The notes under the pieces: model-generated | Told to the model about the DNA's origin: nothing | The model's database searches: none | Seen by the model: the letters and a program-made list of their open reading frames with translations, nothing else | Origin: Puccinia triticina | Taxonomy: Eukaryota; Basidiomycota; Pucciniomycetes; Pucciniales; Pucciniaceae | Direction: 5' to 3' | Length of the DNA: 64,000 nucleotides | NCBI RefSeq assembly: GCF_026914185.1 | Contig: NC_070570.1 | Span: 2,976,001 to 3,040,000 of the forward strand | Part shown: piece by piece, positions 10,401-20,046 of the stretch | Layout of the letters: each line of letters begins with the position of its first letter | How positions within the stretch are numbered: position 1 is the first letter of the stretch | Program-made: the position numbers and the translations under genes

Positions 10401-11266
10401 CAAGATTCAAGAAGAGTACCAGGAATGGTTTCAACAGTACCAGATAATTCAGAGAGAAATTTAGAGAACAAGGCTTGTAATTTTTCTTCTAGAAACAAGG
10501 GACCATTTCTAGACATTTCAGAGTTAAGATTATTAAGGAAAAATTCTCTATTTGAAGGATCAGAGAGATTTTCAATATCTAAACTGAGGCCTAGTGGGGA
10601 ATCACTACTTAAGGAACTTTTAGGTAAAGATTCATCTAGTAAGGGCCTCGCCCTCTGGCTCTCCCGCGTCCATAGCCTCTCCTCACTCCTCGTGTGGCTC
10701 TCATTAGGTATTCTCCTATTTCTAGGACTCCCTGAGTGTCGTCCTGGGGGCGTCTCCAGTTCCTCCCTGATCCTCTCCAATTGTTTTGAGGATGAGGGGG
10801 GTTGTGGCCTGCAAATTCTTGCGGCATTTGAGGATAAGGGTGTGGATTGTAGCCGCCAGTTTGATGATGCGGGCTGGGTCGGAATAACTGAACCACCTCT
10901 CGCGGTATAGAAGCTTGTGGCGGCCTCACTTGGAGCGTTTGCGGCGGTGGCGGCGGCGGCAAGGGAGTTCCTTGGTAGTTCTAATTTTCTGGGCGCAGTT
11001 GAGGTTGCGGCTGTGGACAAGGTTCTGGAAGATTGGAAAGGGTAGGAACCTGGAACTCCTGCGTCAAGGTTCTGTGCTGGAAGTCCGTAGGCTCTGGGGT
11101 CGGCGTGACTATCAACGGCCGTTGGTTGGCATGCGGTATCATTGCTAGCTGCGAAGGAGTTCGGAATTGTAGCGCGGTCGAGTTCGGCGGCACATTGCCG
11201 TTGTTCTGATGCGTCACAGAGACTTCTAGATTGTTTAGTTCCTCTCTGGGGATCCAATCCTGACAC
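7484..11266 (-). CDS. gag-pol: Ty3 gag-protease-RT, N-terminal part of the polyprotein, truncated by a solo LTR
   Basis: This is one long frame. The first about 200 residues are low-complexity and overlap another ORF, so the true start is uncertain. Then come a coiled/helical region, a capsid domain (around WKGIPKNGDWEKFSGELP), a CCHC zinc knuckle (CHFCKQTGHFSREC), an aspartic protease (LLDSGAS), and RT with intact motifs including MPFGIKNAPSHF and YIDD. Native sequence ends at 7505; the last residues (CEPESL) are read from the inserted LTR. The catalytic residues present look functional, but the element cannot make a complete pol because of the insertion. Confidence 0.9.
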   Translation of the reverse strand: MSGLDPQRGTKQSRSLCDASEQRQCAAELDRATIPNSFAASNDTACQPTAVDSHADPRAYGLPAQNLDAGVPGSYPFQSSRTLSTAATSTAPRKLELPRNSLAAAATAANAPSEAATSFYTARGGSVIPTQPASSNWRLQSTPLSSNAARICRPQPPSSSKQLERIREELETPPGRHSGSPRNRRIPNESHTRSEERLWTRESQRARPLLDESLPKSSLSSDSPLGLSLDIENLSDPSNREFFLNNLNSEMSRNGPLFLEEKLQALFSKFLSELSGTVETIPGTLLESCVSNFKDVLNHSILDFFKNEFIPFLLDQILNNIGESAREKSTVNNNVLEQLKKHIDEKFETVQDLILVNESKCHSNMDTIGQNLKDFEEKVNNNLTSIGNQINDLHANEHNKFEQSKRRFSDISSVLNSVSSKLDSVFIPDDRDQPPHLLYNNPFQNVHHEQQQEHRAPPPVPTPEPQRPPRDNFPKPASNTPDAKAQEKFPYIDHEAIDFEMRKELWKGIPKNGDWEKFSGELPYNHELWIKNTDILVRDYLMLDNMIISRLTILLTDTARNWYLGIRDQYGNKSWAWWKNAIRNKFGTENWKWKMQQEFENDHFAYDGRKIHKWFGNQRERLKAYQPELSDYLICEKILKQCPPNLEHAIKSRYKRDATEMSFEDMVIIAEEVIDRVMKRNKPVTNNYNTPNRSQWRNNTAPEKTDKPTDSSTKRNPVSAPEKEKLICHFCKQTGHFSRECPKKKSRINNVGMDNDDDPKSDNGEDQGEPHKSESELDEEEENHRTNHMILAMDNGNGANFDPLVDFDFGAHAVECEINQDFSIAEIQAETHQPQTWDKSCQSSHIEDARLMKCKPDRGKAHLTGKANLTTVLIESREQSCLLDSGASCSIISNKLLDSIIPEWENKLMPINHAKFHSCSDQLQPMGIIEMALVFPHTKGSIRILAEFVVMKNARINYLILGNDYMSLYGFDITNSKERFFTIGNEKKRKKFSFKSHHLEKMSPSNEISAVKKSHPQLQKFITEELCEAKFSDKLTIEQKEKLFEVLYNNNLAFSNTNQPLGAIKGHEVHIKLTTERPYPPLLRRPPYPASPKSIEALEQHIEELVNLNVLRKVGHNEVVEITTPVIIAWHNGKSGMVGDFRALNSYTASDSYPIPKISETLNNLAKAKYLTSMDVLKGFHQNVIAEDSRHLLRIIMHKGIHEYLRMPFGIKNAPSHFQRMMDIEFRKEIDEKWVIIYIDDIIIMSNTWEEHLNCEPESL

Positions 11267-11841
11267 AGGCGTATCCCGTCGTTCCTCCCAACTAGATCTA
11301 TGATCATTTCTTGGGTCATTGAGGCTTGGGAGAGGAGACGCCTCATAGTTAATATGTTCTGCGCTTCCCTGGCGCGGACAAACAGGTCAAATTGTTTGTT
11401 GAACATACTGATGAGGCTGGACAGCTCCTCCTCTTCCGGGATAAGGTCCATAGGTCCTGAGGACGCCTCCCGTCGAGGGCTCTGAGTGTACGGAAGGAGG
11501 GCTAGACTGGGCGGCGCCGTGGGTCTCATGCCCTCTGGGTTGATAGGCTGGGAGGGAGGTTGACCCGTCTGAGGAGGGTTCACCGTTAAATCTATCTGTT
11601 CCCTGTCGATAGGCCGTGGGACTGGCGTGGACCTGTTCGACACTAGAGCTATAGACGTCTCTCTCGGTTGGTATAGAGCCGGAGGGATCCCGGTATCTGG
11701 GGGGAGCGGCTCCTCTTCCGGGAGCTTGAGGAAGTCCTCCTGTAGAGGTGGCAAGGCTGCTTCTAGCCCTTCGAAGCCGTTCTTCGGCGGCTGGGCTAAA
11801 GCGGTAGCGGTGGCGCAGTTCTGCTGAGAGGTCTCTGCCAT
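10636..11841 (-). pseudogene. Upstream proline/arginine-rich ORF of the chromovirus, overlapping gag-pol in another frame
   Basis: From ATG at 11841 a frame runs 286 codons to a single TAG (10981-10983) and continues in the same frame to 10636, ending in an RGG-like tail (RRGYGRGRARGRG). The C-terminal half is rich in P, Q and H. It overlaps the gag-pol frame by 630 bases; gag-pol is in the -1 frame relative to it. The capsid and zinc knuckle are in gag-pol, so this is an additional ORF or a 5' extension of Gag. No family recognised. The TAG is either a mutation or a recoding stop. Confidence 0.45.
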
Positions 11842-11924
11842 TTCTGAGGTGGGGAGGCATTGTAATCACGTGTAAGAAAAGTGAGAATATATTAGAAAAA
11901 GGAAGATAAAAAGATTGTCTAAAG

Positions 11925-12704
11925 TTAAATACCTGATGATTTAGATTTAGCGGAAATCCTTTTACTTTTCCTAGTAGTAGAAGACGATTTTTTCTTGTTT
12001 TCCTTTGCGCTTGGCTTCGCTGAGGAATTAGAAGTCCACTCGGATATGTTAACAGGAGCTACGGTCCTTTTTTGACGAGTTTTAGGCGCTTTTGCGGTTG
12101 CAATAGGAGTCCACGCGGTGCTACTGATCAAATTGCCGTTACACGGATTTGCTACTATTTTGTCGTCGTAGTTTTCTTCGTCTGCGCTAGTCTGCGCCGT
12201 CAAGAATTTCTTTACGGTCAACTGCGGTAATTGTAGATAGGAAGCGGGAGAATCTTTTGAGCGTACTCCGTTTTTCGCTATCTCTTCTTGATCCGAAGAT
12301 ATAGAGGGTTCTGGGGAAGATAAGTCCAACGAAGGGATAAATAGCGGCGCGGAGGAGTCGCAATTCTGCACTTTCACGAGTACACAAGACGTAAAATTTT
12401 TTTTCAAGGGTTCGGTTAGGAAATTTATCAATATAAAAGCAATTTCAGATAGTTTTGGAAGAATTTTAGCGTCAGTAGGATATGTAGAAAAAATTTTTAA
12501 AGTTATTTTTTCAAATTTTAAGAGTTTTTTGTTTGATTTAGTCAGGATGATCAGTCCTTTGGCTTTATAGCAGTCTAGAATTATGAAAAGGTGAGTAATT
12601 TTCCCGATGAGGCCCCCAATTGTGAGCCTGAGTCTATATAGTGACAGCAGGACACAAGAAAAGGGGGGGCAATAGTTGGATTTCTTGGGATAAAGAAAAT
12701 ACAA
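11925..12704 (-). CDS. 5' leader ORF starting inside the 5' LTR, unknown
   Basis: An open frame starts in the LTR (sense end at 12621) and extends 259 codons into the leader. The C-terminal half is rich in S, K and T with a basic tail (KSKRISAKSKSSG). It ends right after CAG followed by GTATTT, a plausible splice donor at about 11934, so it might be a first exon spliced toward the downstream ORFs. No homology recognised. An alternative is a chance ORF in AT-rich leader DNA; the well-behaved composition of its second half slightly favours coding. Confidence 0.3.
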   Translation of the reverse strand: MYFLYPKKSNYCPPFSCVLLSLYRLRLTIGGLIGKITHLFIILDCYKAKGLIILTKSNKKLLKFEKITLKIFSTYPTDAKILPKLSEIAFILINFLTEPLKKNFTSCVLVKVQNCDSSAPLFIPSLDLSSPEPSISSDQEEIAKNGVRSKDSPASYLQLPQLTVKKFLTAQTSADEENYDDKIVANPCNGNLISSTAWTPIATAKAPKTRQKRTVAPVNISEWTSNSSAKPSAKENKKKSSSTTRKSKRISAKSKSSGI

Positions 12705-13588
12705 CTATAAGAGATAAAGAGAAAGAGAGAGAGAAACCAAGCAGGATAGGAAAGAAGAGAAGTACTAGGTTATTCTAGTGGGAATGCACGTCCACTGGCA
12801 ATGCTACTCTTCTGAAGAGTGCTGCTATTCTGTGCTAGAAAGAGCTACAGCTTCCTCTCAGGAGGGTATCTGGATCAGATAAGTTTAATCCAGCCACAGT
12901 TTTTTAGACTTCTCTCTGGACAGTCAAGGTTCTTAATGGGAAACCTGAGGGACAGCCCTGCAACCTAGATTTGAGGCAAAGGCCAAATGATAATAAGGGA
13001 CAGCCCTGAGATCAAGATGAAGGCAAAGGCCTGTAGACGTGGAGGGACAGCCCTGTGATCAAGGAAGAGGCAAAGCAAGAAGAAAGAGCAGATCAAGCAA
13101 GACACAGAGTTGTACCTCTGAGATAAACAAGGTTCAGTGAAAGAGGTTACTTACTGTCAATATCCTAGGCGCCTGTGACGGTAGGTATACTGGGAGTATA
13201 GTAGGCTCTTTGGTAGTGATCCTGGGGTTATCTGGGTGGTGGTTCTGGTGTGCTGGAGTCTGTAGATCCGCCTCAGGCAAGGGGGATCCTGACTACGAAA
13301 ATTTTCACAGTTTGCTTATGTAATTTACATATGTACATGTGGTTTGGCGCGCCTGGTAGCGCTGACACGTCACAACTGCGCAAGTGCGCCACAACTCAAT
13401 AACTCAGGGAAGGAGTATAGTTACAAGGAAGTGATAAGTTGTAACTAGGGTTAAATTTGCATGAGGAAACAGAATATGAAGTCAAAACAAGGTTATCTCT
13501 TAAGATGAAAAAGATATAAAGTAATTTATATGTAACAAAGGTAGAACAGGCAGCTTTTAGGTCAGCTGTGATGACTCTAAGGCTGACA
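12621..13588 (-). repeat. 5' LTR of the chromovirus (family X)
   Basis: Sense TGTCAGCC at 13588 down to GGCTCACA at 12621, with TG...CA ends. It is an inverted, diverged match to the solo LTR at 3365-4103 plus 7280-7504 and to the solo LTR at 58052-58886. Shared landmarks include the CGCCTAGG segment near the predicted transcript start and a GTAAGT donor (plus-strand acttac at 13149-13154). The right flank is GTCTC; the matching target duplication would be left of the window. Confidence 0.85.
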
Positions 13589-13629
13589 GTCTCCCTCTTC
13601 ATCAGTTTTTCCGCAGGTTGACAAGACCC

Positions 13630-14042
13630 TTTCCTCAGATCTCACCACCACCGGCAATCCTCAAGCCAGTCAACCAAAGGAGCTCAACTTGATGCAACAG
13701 TCCGCGTGCGCCTTTGACGCCATCTTTGACGACCGGCCTGCTGCGGTCCAGACCCAGTCCACCCGCGAACTCCAGATCCTCAAGAATATGATTGACCAGC
13801 TTGAGACCTGTCTTTCCACTCCCCTCGCCACCATCCCGGACACCAAGACGACCTCCCTGTTCATTTACCCCTCACTTTATCCCTACACTATCCATCTACC
13901 GCTGCAGGCCTGCCTTTACCTCATCAATGCCTTGGGCGACGGCTTGACAGACAGCTCTCTAGAGGCTGGCGGGTGGGTTTCCTGCTTGGCAGCCGCTGGT
14001 CTGATGCCACCATTGCGCCGAGGCGTAGCATGGGTGAGCTGA
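13630..14042 (+). pseudogene. Captured exon-like fragment, unknown gene
   Basis: A frame from about 13630 to 14042 reads as ordinary protein (for example RELQILKNMIDQLETCLS) and begins after a CCGCAG acceptor-like sequence. I do not recognise the parent gene. It lies upstream of the kinesin fragment in the same Helitron and is probably captured host sequence. It contains no domain I can name. Confidence 0.3.
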
Positions 14043-14295
14043 GGGATGTTAGCGTGTTTGAGGGAGCATCCCAGGGCATTGCTGGGAGAAGGGTAGAGTT
14101 TGCTTGATGCCCAGTGAATTGACTTTGTGTGTCTGGACTTCCGCCCCATGGGCTCTCTCCCCCACTCCCCAGACTCCTGCTGCAGCCGCCGCCACCATGC
14201 AGGCCTTCAAGAAGATCTTCCACCGCTTCCGGGAGTCCTCAGCCGCACAGCCACCTGACCCGTGAGCCCCCCAGCTGAGCACCCTCAAGCCACAC

Positions 14296-15500
14296 ATGAC
14301 AGGCCACTCCGTCTCCACCGAAGCATCCTCTGAGTCCTCCACCTCCTCCTCCCACCACACCCTCCATGCTGTCAAGGTCATCTGCCGCCTTAGACCCCAT
14401 CTTCCCGCTGAGTCTACCGTCGACAAGTCCATCATCCAGATCCTGAACAGCACCCAAATCAGAATCACCAGCCAGTCTCCATATCTCCGCCGTTCTGTGA
14501 CTGTGGTTTTGACTGGTACATATTTACATATCCCCACAGATACTTTGAAGCATATTGTCAATCACTTTGACTTCTCCACTTGTTACGACAAACAGAGCGG
14601 CCAACGTCATGATATCTATGCTGGCCAGGTCCTGGAAATGGTCACCAAAATCTTTGAGGGTATATTCATTCCCCATCCACTTGGTGGCTACAGCACACAC
14701 ACACACATACCAAAGGAGACTTGAGTCTTTTTTGCTGCGCATACAGACTGCTACAAGTTTCACGTTTGTCAATTATAAAACTTCTTACTTTTCTTTTGAT
14801 ACAGAGTGCTGGTATGATCCGACACATCCCTAAAGTTTTGGATTGGATGTACGGGATCAGGGAAGACACACACACACTGCAGGGGTCGCCGAGTGATCCA
14901 GGGATCATACCACAAGTGTTGCGGACGATATTTGGGCGAGTGGAAGCGCTCAGGACAAGCGCGGCGAGCAGCTCGGGGAGCTTCTAGATCTCCAGCTCGT
15001 GTTTCGAGATCTGGAAGGACAAGGTATGGGACCTACTTGTCCAAGGGGGCACGGCAGCCACACCGCGGGATGTCGGCCCCGGAGACCTGCCCATGCGCGA
15101 GGCCGCGAAGCAGCCAGATCTTCACCCCCCATCTGCGCCACGTCATCATCAGGAGCATCCCCCAGTTTGAGAAGCTCTATGAACAGGTCATGCGCTTCCG
15201 TTCCATCTTCAGCAACAAACTCAACCACACCCTGTCCCGCTCCCACACCATCCTCACCATCCATGTCACCCATCTTTCCACCAATGGCCCCCCGTCCATC
15301 TTGGCAAATGTTTCCTCATCCACTTGGCCGGCAGCAAAAACAATAATAAAACCAGAAACAAAAATAATAAAGAGTGCATAAAGGAATCCGTCGAGATCAA
15401 CCAGAGCTTACTAGCCCTCCACAAGGTCTTCCGGTACTCGAAATTCATTCATCTCTTTGAGTCTCTCATCTTTTCAATTCTTTTAGGTTTTTTTATTTCA
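14296..15500 (+). pseudogene. Kinesin motor domain fragment, inactive
   Basis: Kinesin motor landmarks occur in the correct order across short intron-like gaps and frame changes: VKVICRLRP (start of the motor), VLEMVTKIFEG, a decayed P-loop region reading YGIREDTHTLQG (near 14855), DPGIIPQVLRTIF, switch I as TLSRSHTILTI (near 15240) in place of SSRSH, switch II as HLAGSK (near 15330) in place of DLAGSE, then ESVEINQSLLALHKV and YSKFIHLFESL matching the YRxSKLTxLLQ region. The family P-loop GQTGSGKT is missing residues and lacks its lysine, and switch II has lost D and E, so it cannot be an active ATPase. The rest of the molecule is absent. Probably carried by the Helitron. Confidence 0.8.
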
Positions 15501-15530
15501 AATCAGAATGGTAGAAGACATGTTTGAGAA

Positions 15531-16915
15531 GGTGAATGCGAGATTAGCAAAGGTGCCAGACATAGTAGTCGTGAAACGGCAACGTGCTCAAGGACCAGCC
15601 GTGGGACAGACTTCGGCGCAAAGAGAGACACAACATTTCAATCAGGCTGAAAACAATCCGCCAAAAGACTTAATATTGGAGGAAGCACATAAAGATACAG
15701 AGACATCAAGTTTTTTAGTTACTCTTGCATTAATACGTTGAAACCACTTAAGTGCATGGTTAGCTGACTCCTGCATAACAAATTTAGATGCCCTCAAAAA
15801 TCTATTGGCAACCATGAAACACAGGGGTCTCCTGAACAATTGGAGGACCCACTGAATGTAGAACAAAGTGGTGATGATGTAATTGTAGACCTTCTGTAGT
15901 CAAAATTTTTTAACATGCATTACATGAAAATGCTGAGATGGACAGAGATTCAAGAATGGCCTTGTATTTCTCTTTTTGTTCTATGTTAAAAAAATGTAAT
16001 ATTCTATTTTTTTATGTCTAAAGTGTTTTGTTTGCAAATGTGTCAATTCTGGGAAGTTGTTGTGACATCTGAAGTCTGGCCTGATTTTTGAGAGGCTGGT
16101 TTCCTGTACAAAAGTAAAAGATCCTGGGGTTGAGTCTTGGATTTGCAGCAGCAGGACCCAACCTGATACACAACATTAATGGGTGAAATTATTGACAAAG
16201 AATTCAAAAAGGTTGATAAATTTGTTATTCAGTCAAAGTTTGCAGTGTGAATACATGAAGAGCACTTATTCTGAAGCTCATTTACCAATAACATAAGAAT
16301 TGGGAAACTTTGATTTCTGAGGTCAAATCTCAACAAAACGTTTATTCTAATGATGATTCTCTAATTCTATTGCAAACATCCATACATACACTTTGCATAC
16401 TCTTACAAACCATTCTGCACTTTGCTGCATAGATACTTGAATAAGATGCAATGGTTATCTATTGATTTCATGCATACTTTTCCCCTTCTCACACCAAAAA
16501 GCAAGTCAAACTGAGCCACCAAATAATTTCTTAATGGCTTATTTGCTTGCTATCTAGCTGAAATTTCATCAGATCAAAATCCATACATAGTTTGAGTTTT
16601 ACTAATCACAAGTCTGTGTTGGACCTGCCACATTCAGAACACTTAGGTTACATTTTCTTAACAAGATATTGCCAGTATAGATCCCACTTTACATGAAATA
16701 ATGCTACCATCCAATAAATTCCACAACAACCTGATCAGGTGTCACAATAATTTGCATTATGACCCTTATGGCCCTTGCCATATATCAATGATAAACAGGC
16801 CTTAATCATCAACACTTGCTTCATATTACCCAAAGATTGCCCTTTCTATCACCTCTTTTTGGTCCCCAACTCAATTTATACTCCAAAGGAATGGCTTTGT
16901 CTTAAGGCTTAAGTC
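15531..16915 (+). other. AT-rich non-coding part of the Helitron
   Basis: No convincing ORF, tRNA or repeat family seen. The sequence is AT-rich with many short homopolymers, ending in the Helitron 3' hairpin. Confidence 0.5.
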
Positions 16916-16921
16916 CCTGCA

Positions 16922-16946
16922 GCGGCGTAGCCGCCTTGGCCTCTAG
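16922..16946 (+). other. Helitron 3' terminus
   Basis: Hairpin GCGGC-GTA-GCCGC, spacer cttggcct, terminal CTAG before T. Compare 63547-63571. Confidence 0.75.
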
Positions 16947-17100
16947 TTTTATTCTTATTTAGCGCGTTGAATCATTCCAGTTGTGAAATGTAAATTTTAT
17001 ATCTTGAATGCTTGATAAAGTCAAACAAGAAATAAGAGCAGTCCAATCATACAGATAAAAATATTGATTGGCTTTGGTGAGGCAATGTATCAGAAAAAAA

Positions 17101-18283
17101 CTAGACATTATTTTTGCAAAGGGCAGTGGCCTTCATCACACCTCTCAATATCAACTGAGCTGGACCCCACTTCAGGCCCAGTGATTCCAACTTCTCACAA
17201 CTGGTGCCCTCAAAAGCAGTCCAGTGGAATATATCATGCTTGGAAATGAAATCTTGGACAGGTATATAATCAGGAGGAATGTGACAAAGTGAAAGAAAAT
17301 GTTCCATTGATGATGGCAATGCCAACATACTAGCTAGGCTTCCCACGACTTCTCTACGTTTCGGAGGGGGGAGATGATCTGCGGCAAGTAATTGTTTTTG
17401 GGTCGAATGGGCTTGATGGGGATGCGGGTCGGGATAATCCTGTGCAGACAGATTCCAGGATCAGTACAGCTTTGGGCGCTGCAAGAAGTACGAATAAGCA
17501 GAAAGAAGAAATAATAACCCAACATACTCTTTGCCCGGCTTGATAGGCTTCTGGGAAGGTGGGAGAAGCGTTCGCATCGGAATAATCCTGTGCACACAAA
17601 TGAAGCATTCCATGGTCAGCGGACAGGAGAGACAAGCATAACTAAGGAAATCAACTTACAACCATGGTTAATAAAGCGGTGGGCTCAAAGGAGCAGATGT
17701 CCTCTGGAATCTCAATGAAAATTGAAACCCTCGCATCAGGGGATGAGTTCTCCGCGATGCTGACAAACTTGTCAAACACGCCGTTGGGTTCATTGAAAGA
17801 AAACTCGGGTTGGATGATTGAACCAGGGGTGAGGTGATTATAGTCCGCCGACTCGAGTATAATCCAAGACCAATACACCGCATTGTATCGCTCTGCTTGT
17901 CCCACCACAAGGTCGATGGGGTAGACATGCTCCGACTCGGTCCGCAGGTGCTCCTTGACATGTGACTTGAATGTGGAGAACATCATGTCTGTCAGGTGCA
18001 GTTCCAATGGTGGGATGCAACCTTCCGACGAGGAGATCCGCGTGTGTGTCACGGGACCTTGGCCGCCCTTCTGTACCATTGCGTAGAGGCTGTATTGGAT
18101 TCAAATGGGGATGGAGGAGTTGGGACCTCGGGAGACGGTCTCCCTCCCCGCATCATCGGAATCTGGGGCCTCATCGGAACCTCGGGCCAATCCGACCGTT
18201 TGTAAAGAGGAGGGGTGGTCGGACTCAACGCGTGGCGATTGTGTTTGCAGGTCTGTGGGAGCGGAGCAATGGTCGGTCATCAC
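17101..18283 (-). CDS. Multi-exon hypothetical gene with a SAM-like C-terminal segment
   Basis: Minus-strand exons can be followed from ATG at 18283 (acidic, S-rich N-terminus) through 18079-17651 (ordinary globular sequence, for example PPLELHLTDMMFSTFKSHV), a middle part at about 17600-17350, and a last exon ending at 17101 with stop TAG. The C-terminal about 60 residues (FLSLCHIPPDYIP, then GLKWGPAQLIL) resemble the small helical SAM-like module found at the end of many basidiomycete TE-associated proteins. Exon joins are not certain: the first exon needs an intron or frame change near 18105. Function unknown. It may be host or transposon-borne. Confidence 0.4.
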
Positions 18284-18299
18284 GGGCGTGATGTGAGAG

Positions 18300-19052
18300 T
18301 TTTAGCGGTGGTGAAGGTCTTGAAGGTCTGCTCTTCCAAGAAGGCAAAACTCCAACAGGCTCTCTGACTGACTGGAGGCACAGAGCCGTGGAAACCTCAT
18401 AGAAAGTATTTCAGTGTGTGGTTTTGACAGCACACAACATTGGCTCCCACAGACTCCACCGGGATTAAATCTACTCGCGTGGAGCCCATTGATGTTTTCT
18501 CATCAGAGTGACGAGGATTTGACACCCCTGTGCATTTTCGACGGGGTGCCCACAATCACGGGGGGCACGGCGAAATCCACGTTGGTTTCACCAATCTAGT
18601 GCGACCCGTCGTATCCACACGGCCGCGGGGTAAGAAGTACCCCTGGCGTGTACCTGTACGTCGATCATAGTTACATCCATTTTTCTTGGTGCTATGGTTA
18701 TGCTGCGGGGTATTTGGTTCGGTTGTTGACAGTTCTAATGGCGGTAGAAATAACAATTATAAGTATATTTATCCTGTGCTTTTATTTATATATTATTATA
18801 TTATTATTTATAATATTGAGACGGCCTCGGATAGCTATTGGGAAAGAGTAAGGGTTGGGGAGAAACTTACCGGTTTGCGACGCCGGTAGGAGAGGGTAAG
18901 GAGTTGAGTTTTTAAGACGGGGTGGTTTGGTTAGGTGGATTTGGATTAATAGTTTTTAAAATATTTATACGGTTTTGTGAGTATTGGGTTCTCTGATCTA
19001 CTAGGGTCTTTCGAGGAGGGGAAGATAAGATAAGAGAAAATTTGACTCACAG
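18300..19052. other. Non-coding stretch left of the foldback element
   Basis: No supported gene. It contains a strongly AT-rich patch (18770-18830). It continues as one unit on the far side of the foldback element (20047 onward). Confidence 0.4.
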
Positions 19053-19060
19053 AAATATTT

Positions 19061-20038
19061 GGGGCAGGCTAAATCCACACCAAAAAATTACTAAATCCAC
19101 TCCATTTTTGGAGTGAACAATAGTCCACTCCAACTTTCATTGGAGTGAACCATAGTCTACTCCAAATTTTGTTGGAGTGAACAAAATTACACTCCAAAAA
19201 AGCCTGTTTTTTGGAGTGTACCCATGATGCACTCCAAAAATTTTGGAGTGAACCCAATTCCACTCCAAAAATATTTTTTCCAAGGGAGATTTTTTCATTT
19301 TTTTTTGGAGTGCACAGATGTTCACTCCAAATTTATTGGAGTGGATTAAGGCTTCTCAAATTTAAAAAAAATGCAATTTTGAATCTGTATAATTGAAACT
19401 TGTAACTTTGAAAAATATATATTCCAAGTTCTTGGGATGGAGTACCAGGAAAGCTTTATAGCAGTACTCAGTAGTATGCAGGTTACATGAATCAACCTAA
19501 TTGAATCCCCCCAAATTTATTTCTGATGAAGGTTTTAGTCATTACCTGCATACTACTGCCAGTAGTACGCAGGTTACATGAATCAACCTAATTGAATCCC
19601 CCAAATTTATTTCTGGTGAAGGTTTTAGTCATTGTAGAAACTGAAAGAATTGTACATACATCATTTTTCATGTATTTTAAATACACATATGATGCTGACA
19701 TAAGGTTTTGTTATTCTTTGAGAACTCTGAATTCTTTCACTCAAATATTGTGGAAAACCACTCCAATAAATTTGGAGTGAACGTCTGTGCACTGCAAAAA
19801 ATGAATCATTTTACTTTGGAAAAAATATTTTTGGAGTGGAATTGGGTTCACTCCAAAATTTTTGGAGTGCATCATGGGTACACTCCAAAAAACAGGCTTT
19901 TTTGGAGTGTAATTTTGTTCACTCCAACAAAATTTGGAGTAGACTATGGTTCACTCCAATGAAAGTTGGAGTGGACTATTGTTCACTCCAAAAATGGAGT
20001 GGATTTAGTAATTTTTTGGTGTGGATTTAGCCTGCCCC
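19061..20038. mobile_element. Foldback/MITE-like element built of TTGGAGT/ACTCCAA motifs
   Basis: Two arms of about 275 bp (19061-19335 and 19760-20038) are inverted copies and would form a near-complete palindrome. Outer ends are GGGGCAGGCTAAATCC and its complement. A possible 8-bp duplication AAATATTT flanks it (19053-19060, 20039-20046), but it is itself palindromic, so boundaries are ambiguous. Each arm consists of alternating TTGGAGT and ACTCCAA every 20-25 bp, so the arms are palindromes inside a palindrome. No coding capacity. An 8-bp duplication would suit a hAT-mobilised element. Confidence 0.75.
19460..19640. repeat. Tandem duplication in the foldback spacer
   Basis: A block of about 80 bp starting at tatgcaggttacatgaatc is repeated about 98 bp on with few changes, joined by a small hairpin (cctgcatactactg / cagtagtacgcagg, 19543-19571). 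Confidence 0.7.
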
Positions 20039-20046
20039 AAATATTT

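Larger units (their letters stand above)
1..13588 (-). mobile_element. Ty3/Gypsy chromovirus, minus orientation, left end cut by the window, carrying nested insertions
   Basis: Reading the minus strand, a 968-bp LTR (12621-13588) is followed by leader, small ORFs, gag-protease-RT (7505-11266), RNase H-integrase-chromodomain (1002-3359) and a second LTR starting at 1013. The RT reading frame is exactly continuous across the solo LTR inserted at 3365-7504: the residues ending EEHLN at 7510 resume as RIDRILKV near 3359. A possible primer-binding site, TGGGGGCC, lies two bases inside the 5' LTR (about 12610-12618). The two LTRs share only their first 14 bases and then diverge, so this is not a simple unrearranged insertion. 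Confidence 0.85.
13589..16946 (+). mobile_element. Helitron, 3' portion (5' end not found)
   Basis: The 3' terminus at 16922-16946 has the Helitron form: a GC-rich hairpin GCGGC-GTA-GCCGC (16922-16934), eight bases (cttggcct), then CTAG (16943-16946) followed by T. An almost identical terminus with a different hairpin loop is at 63547-63571, while the sequences just upstream are unrelated, as expected for Helitrons that share ends and carry different cargo. The cargo here includes a kinesin fragment and at least one other exon-like piece. The left boundary is uncertain: the chromovirus abuts at 13588. No Rep/helicase is visible, so it is non-autonomous. Confidence 0.7.

Noticed and set aside
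19137..19962. ORFs with identical peptides on both strands around 19069-20030
   Set aside because: They come from the perfect symmetry of the foldback arms and have no coding support.
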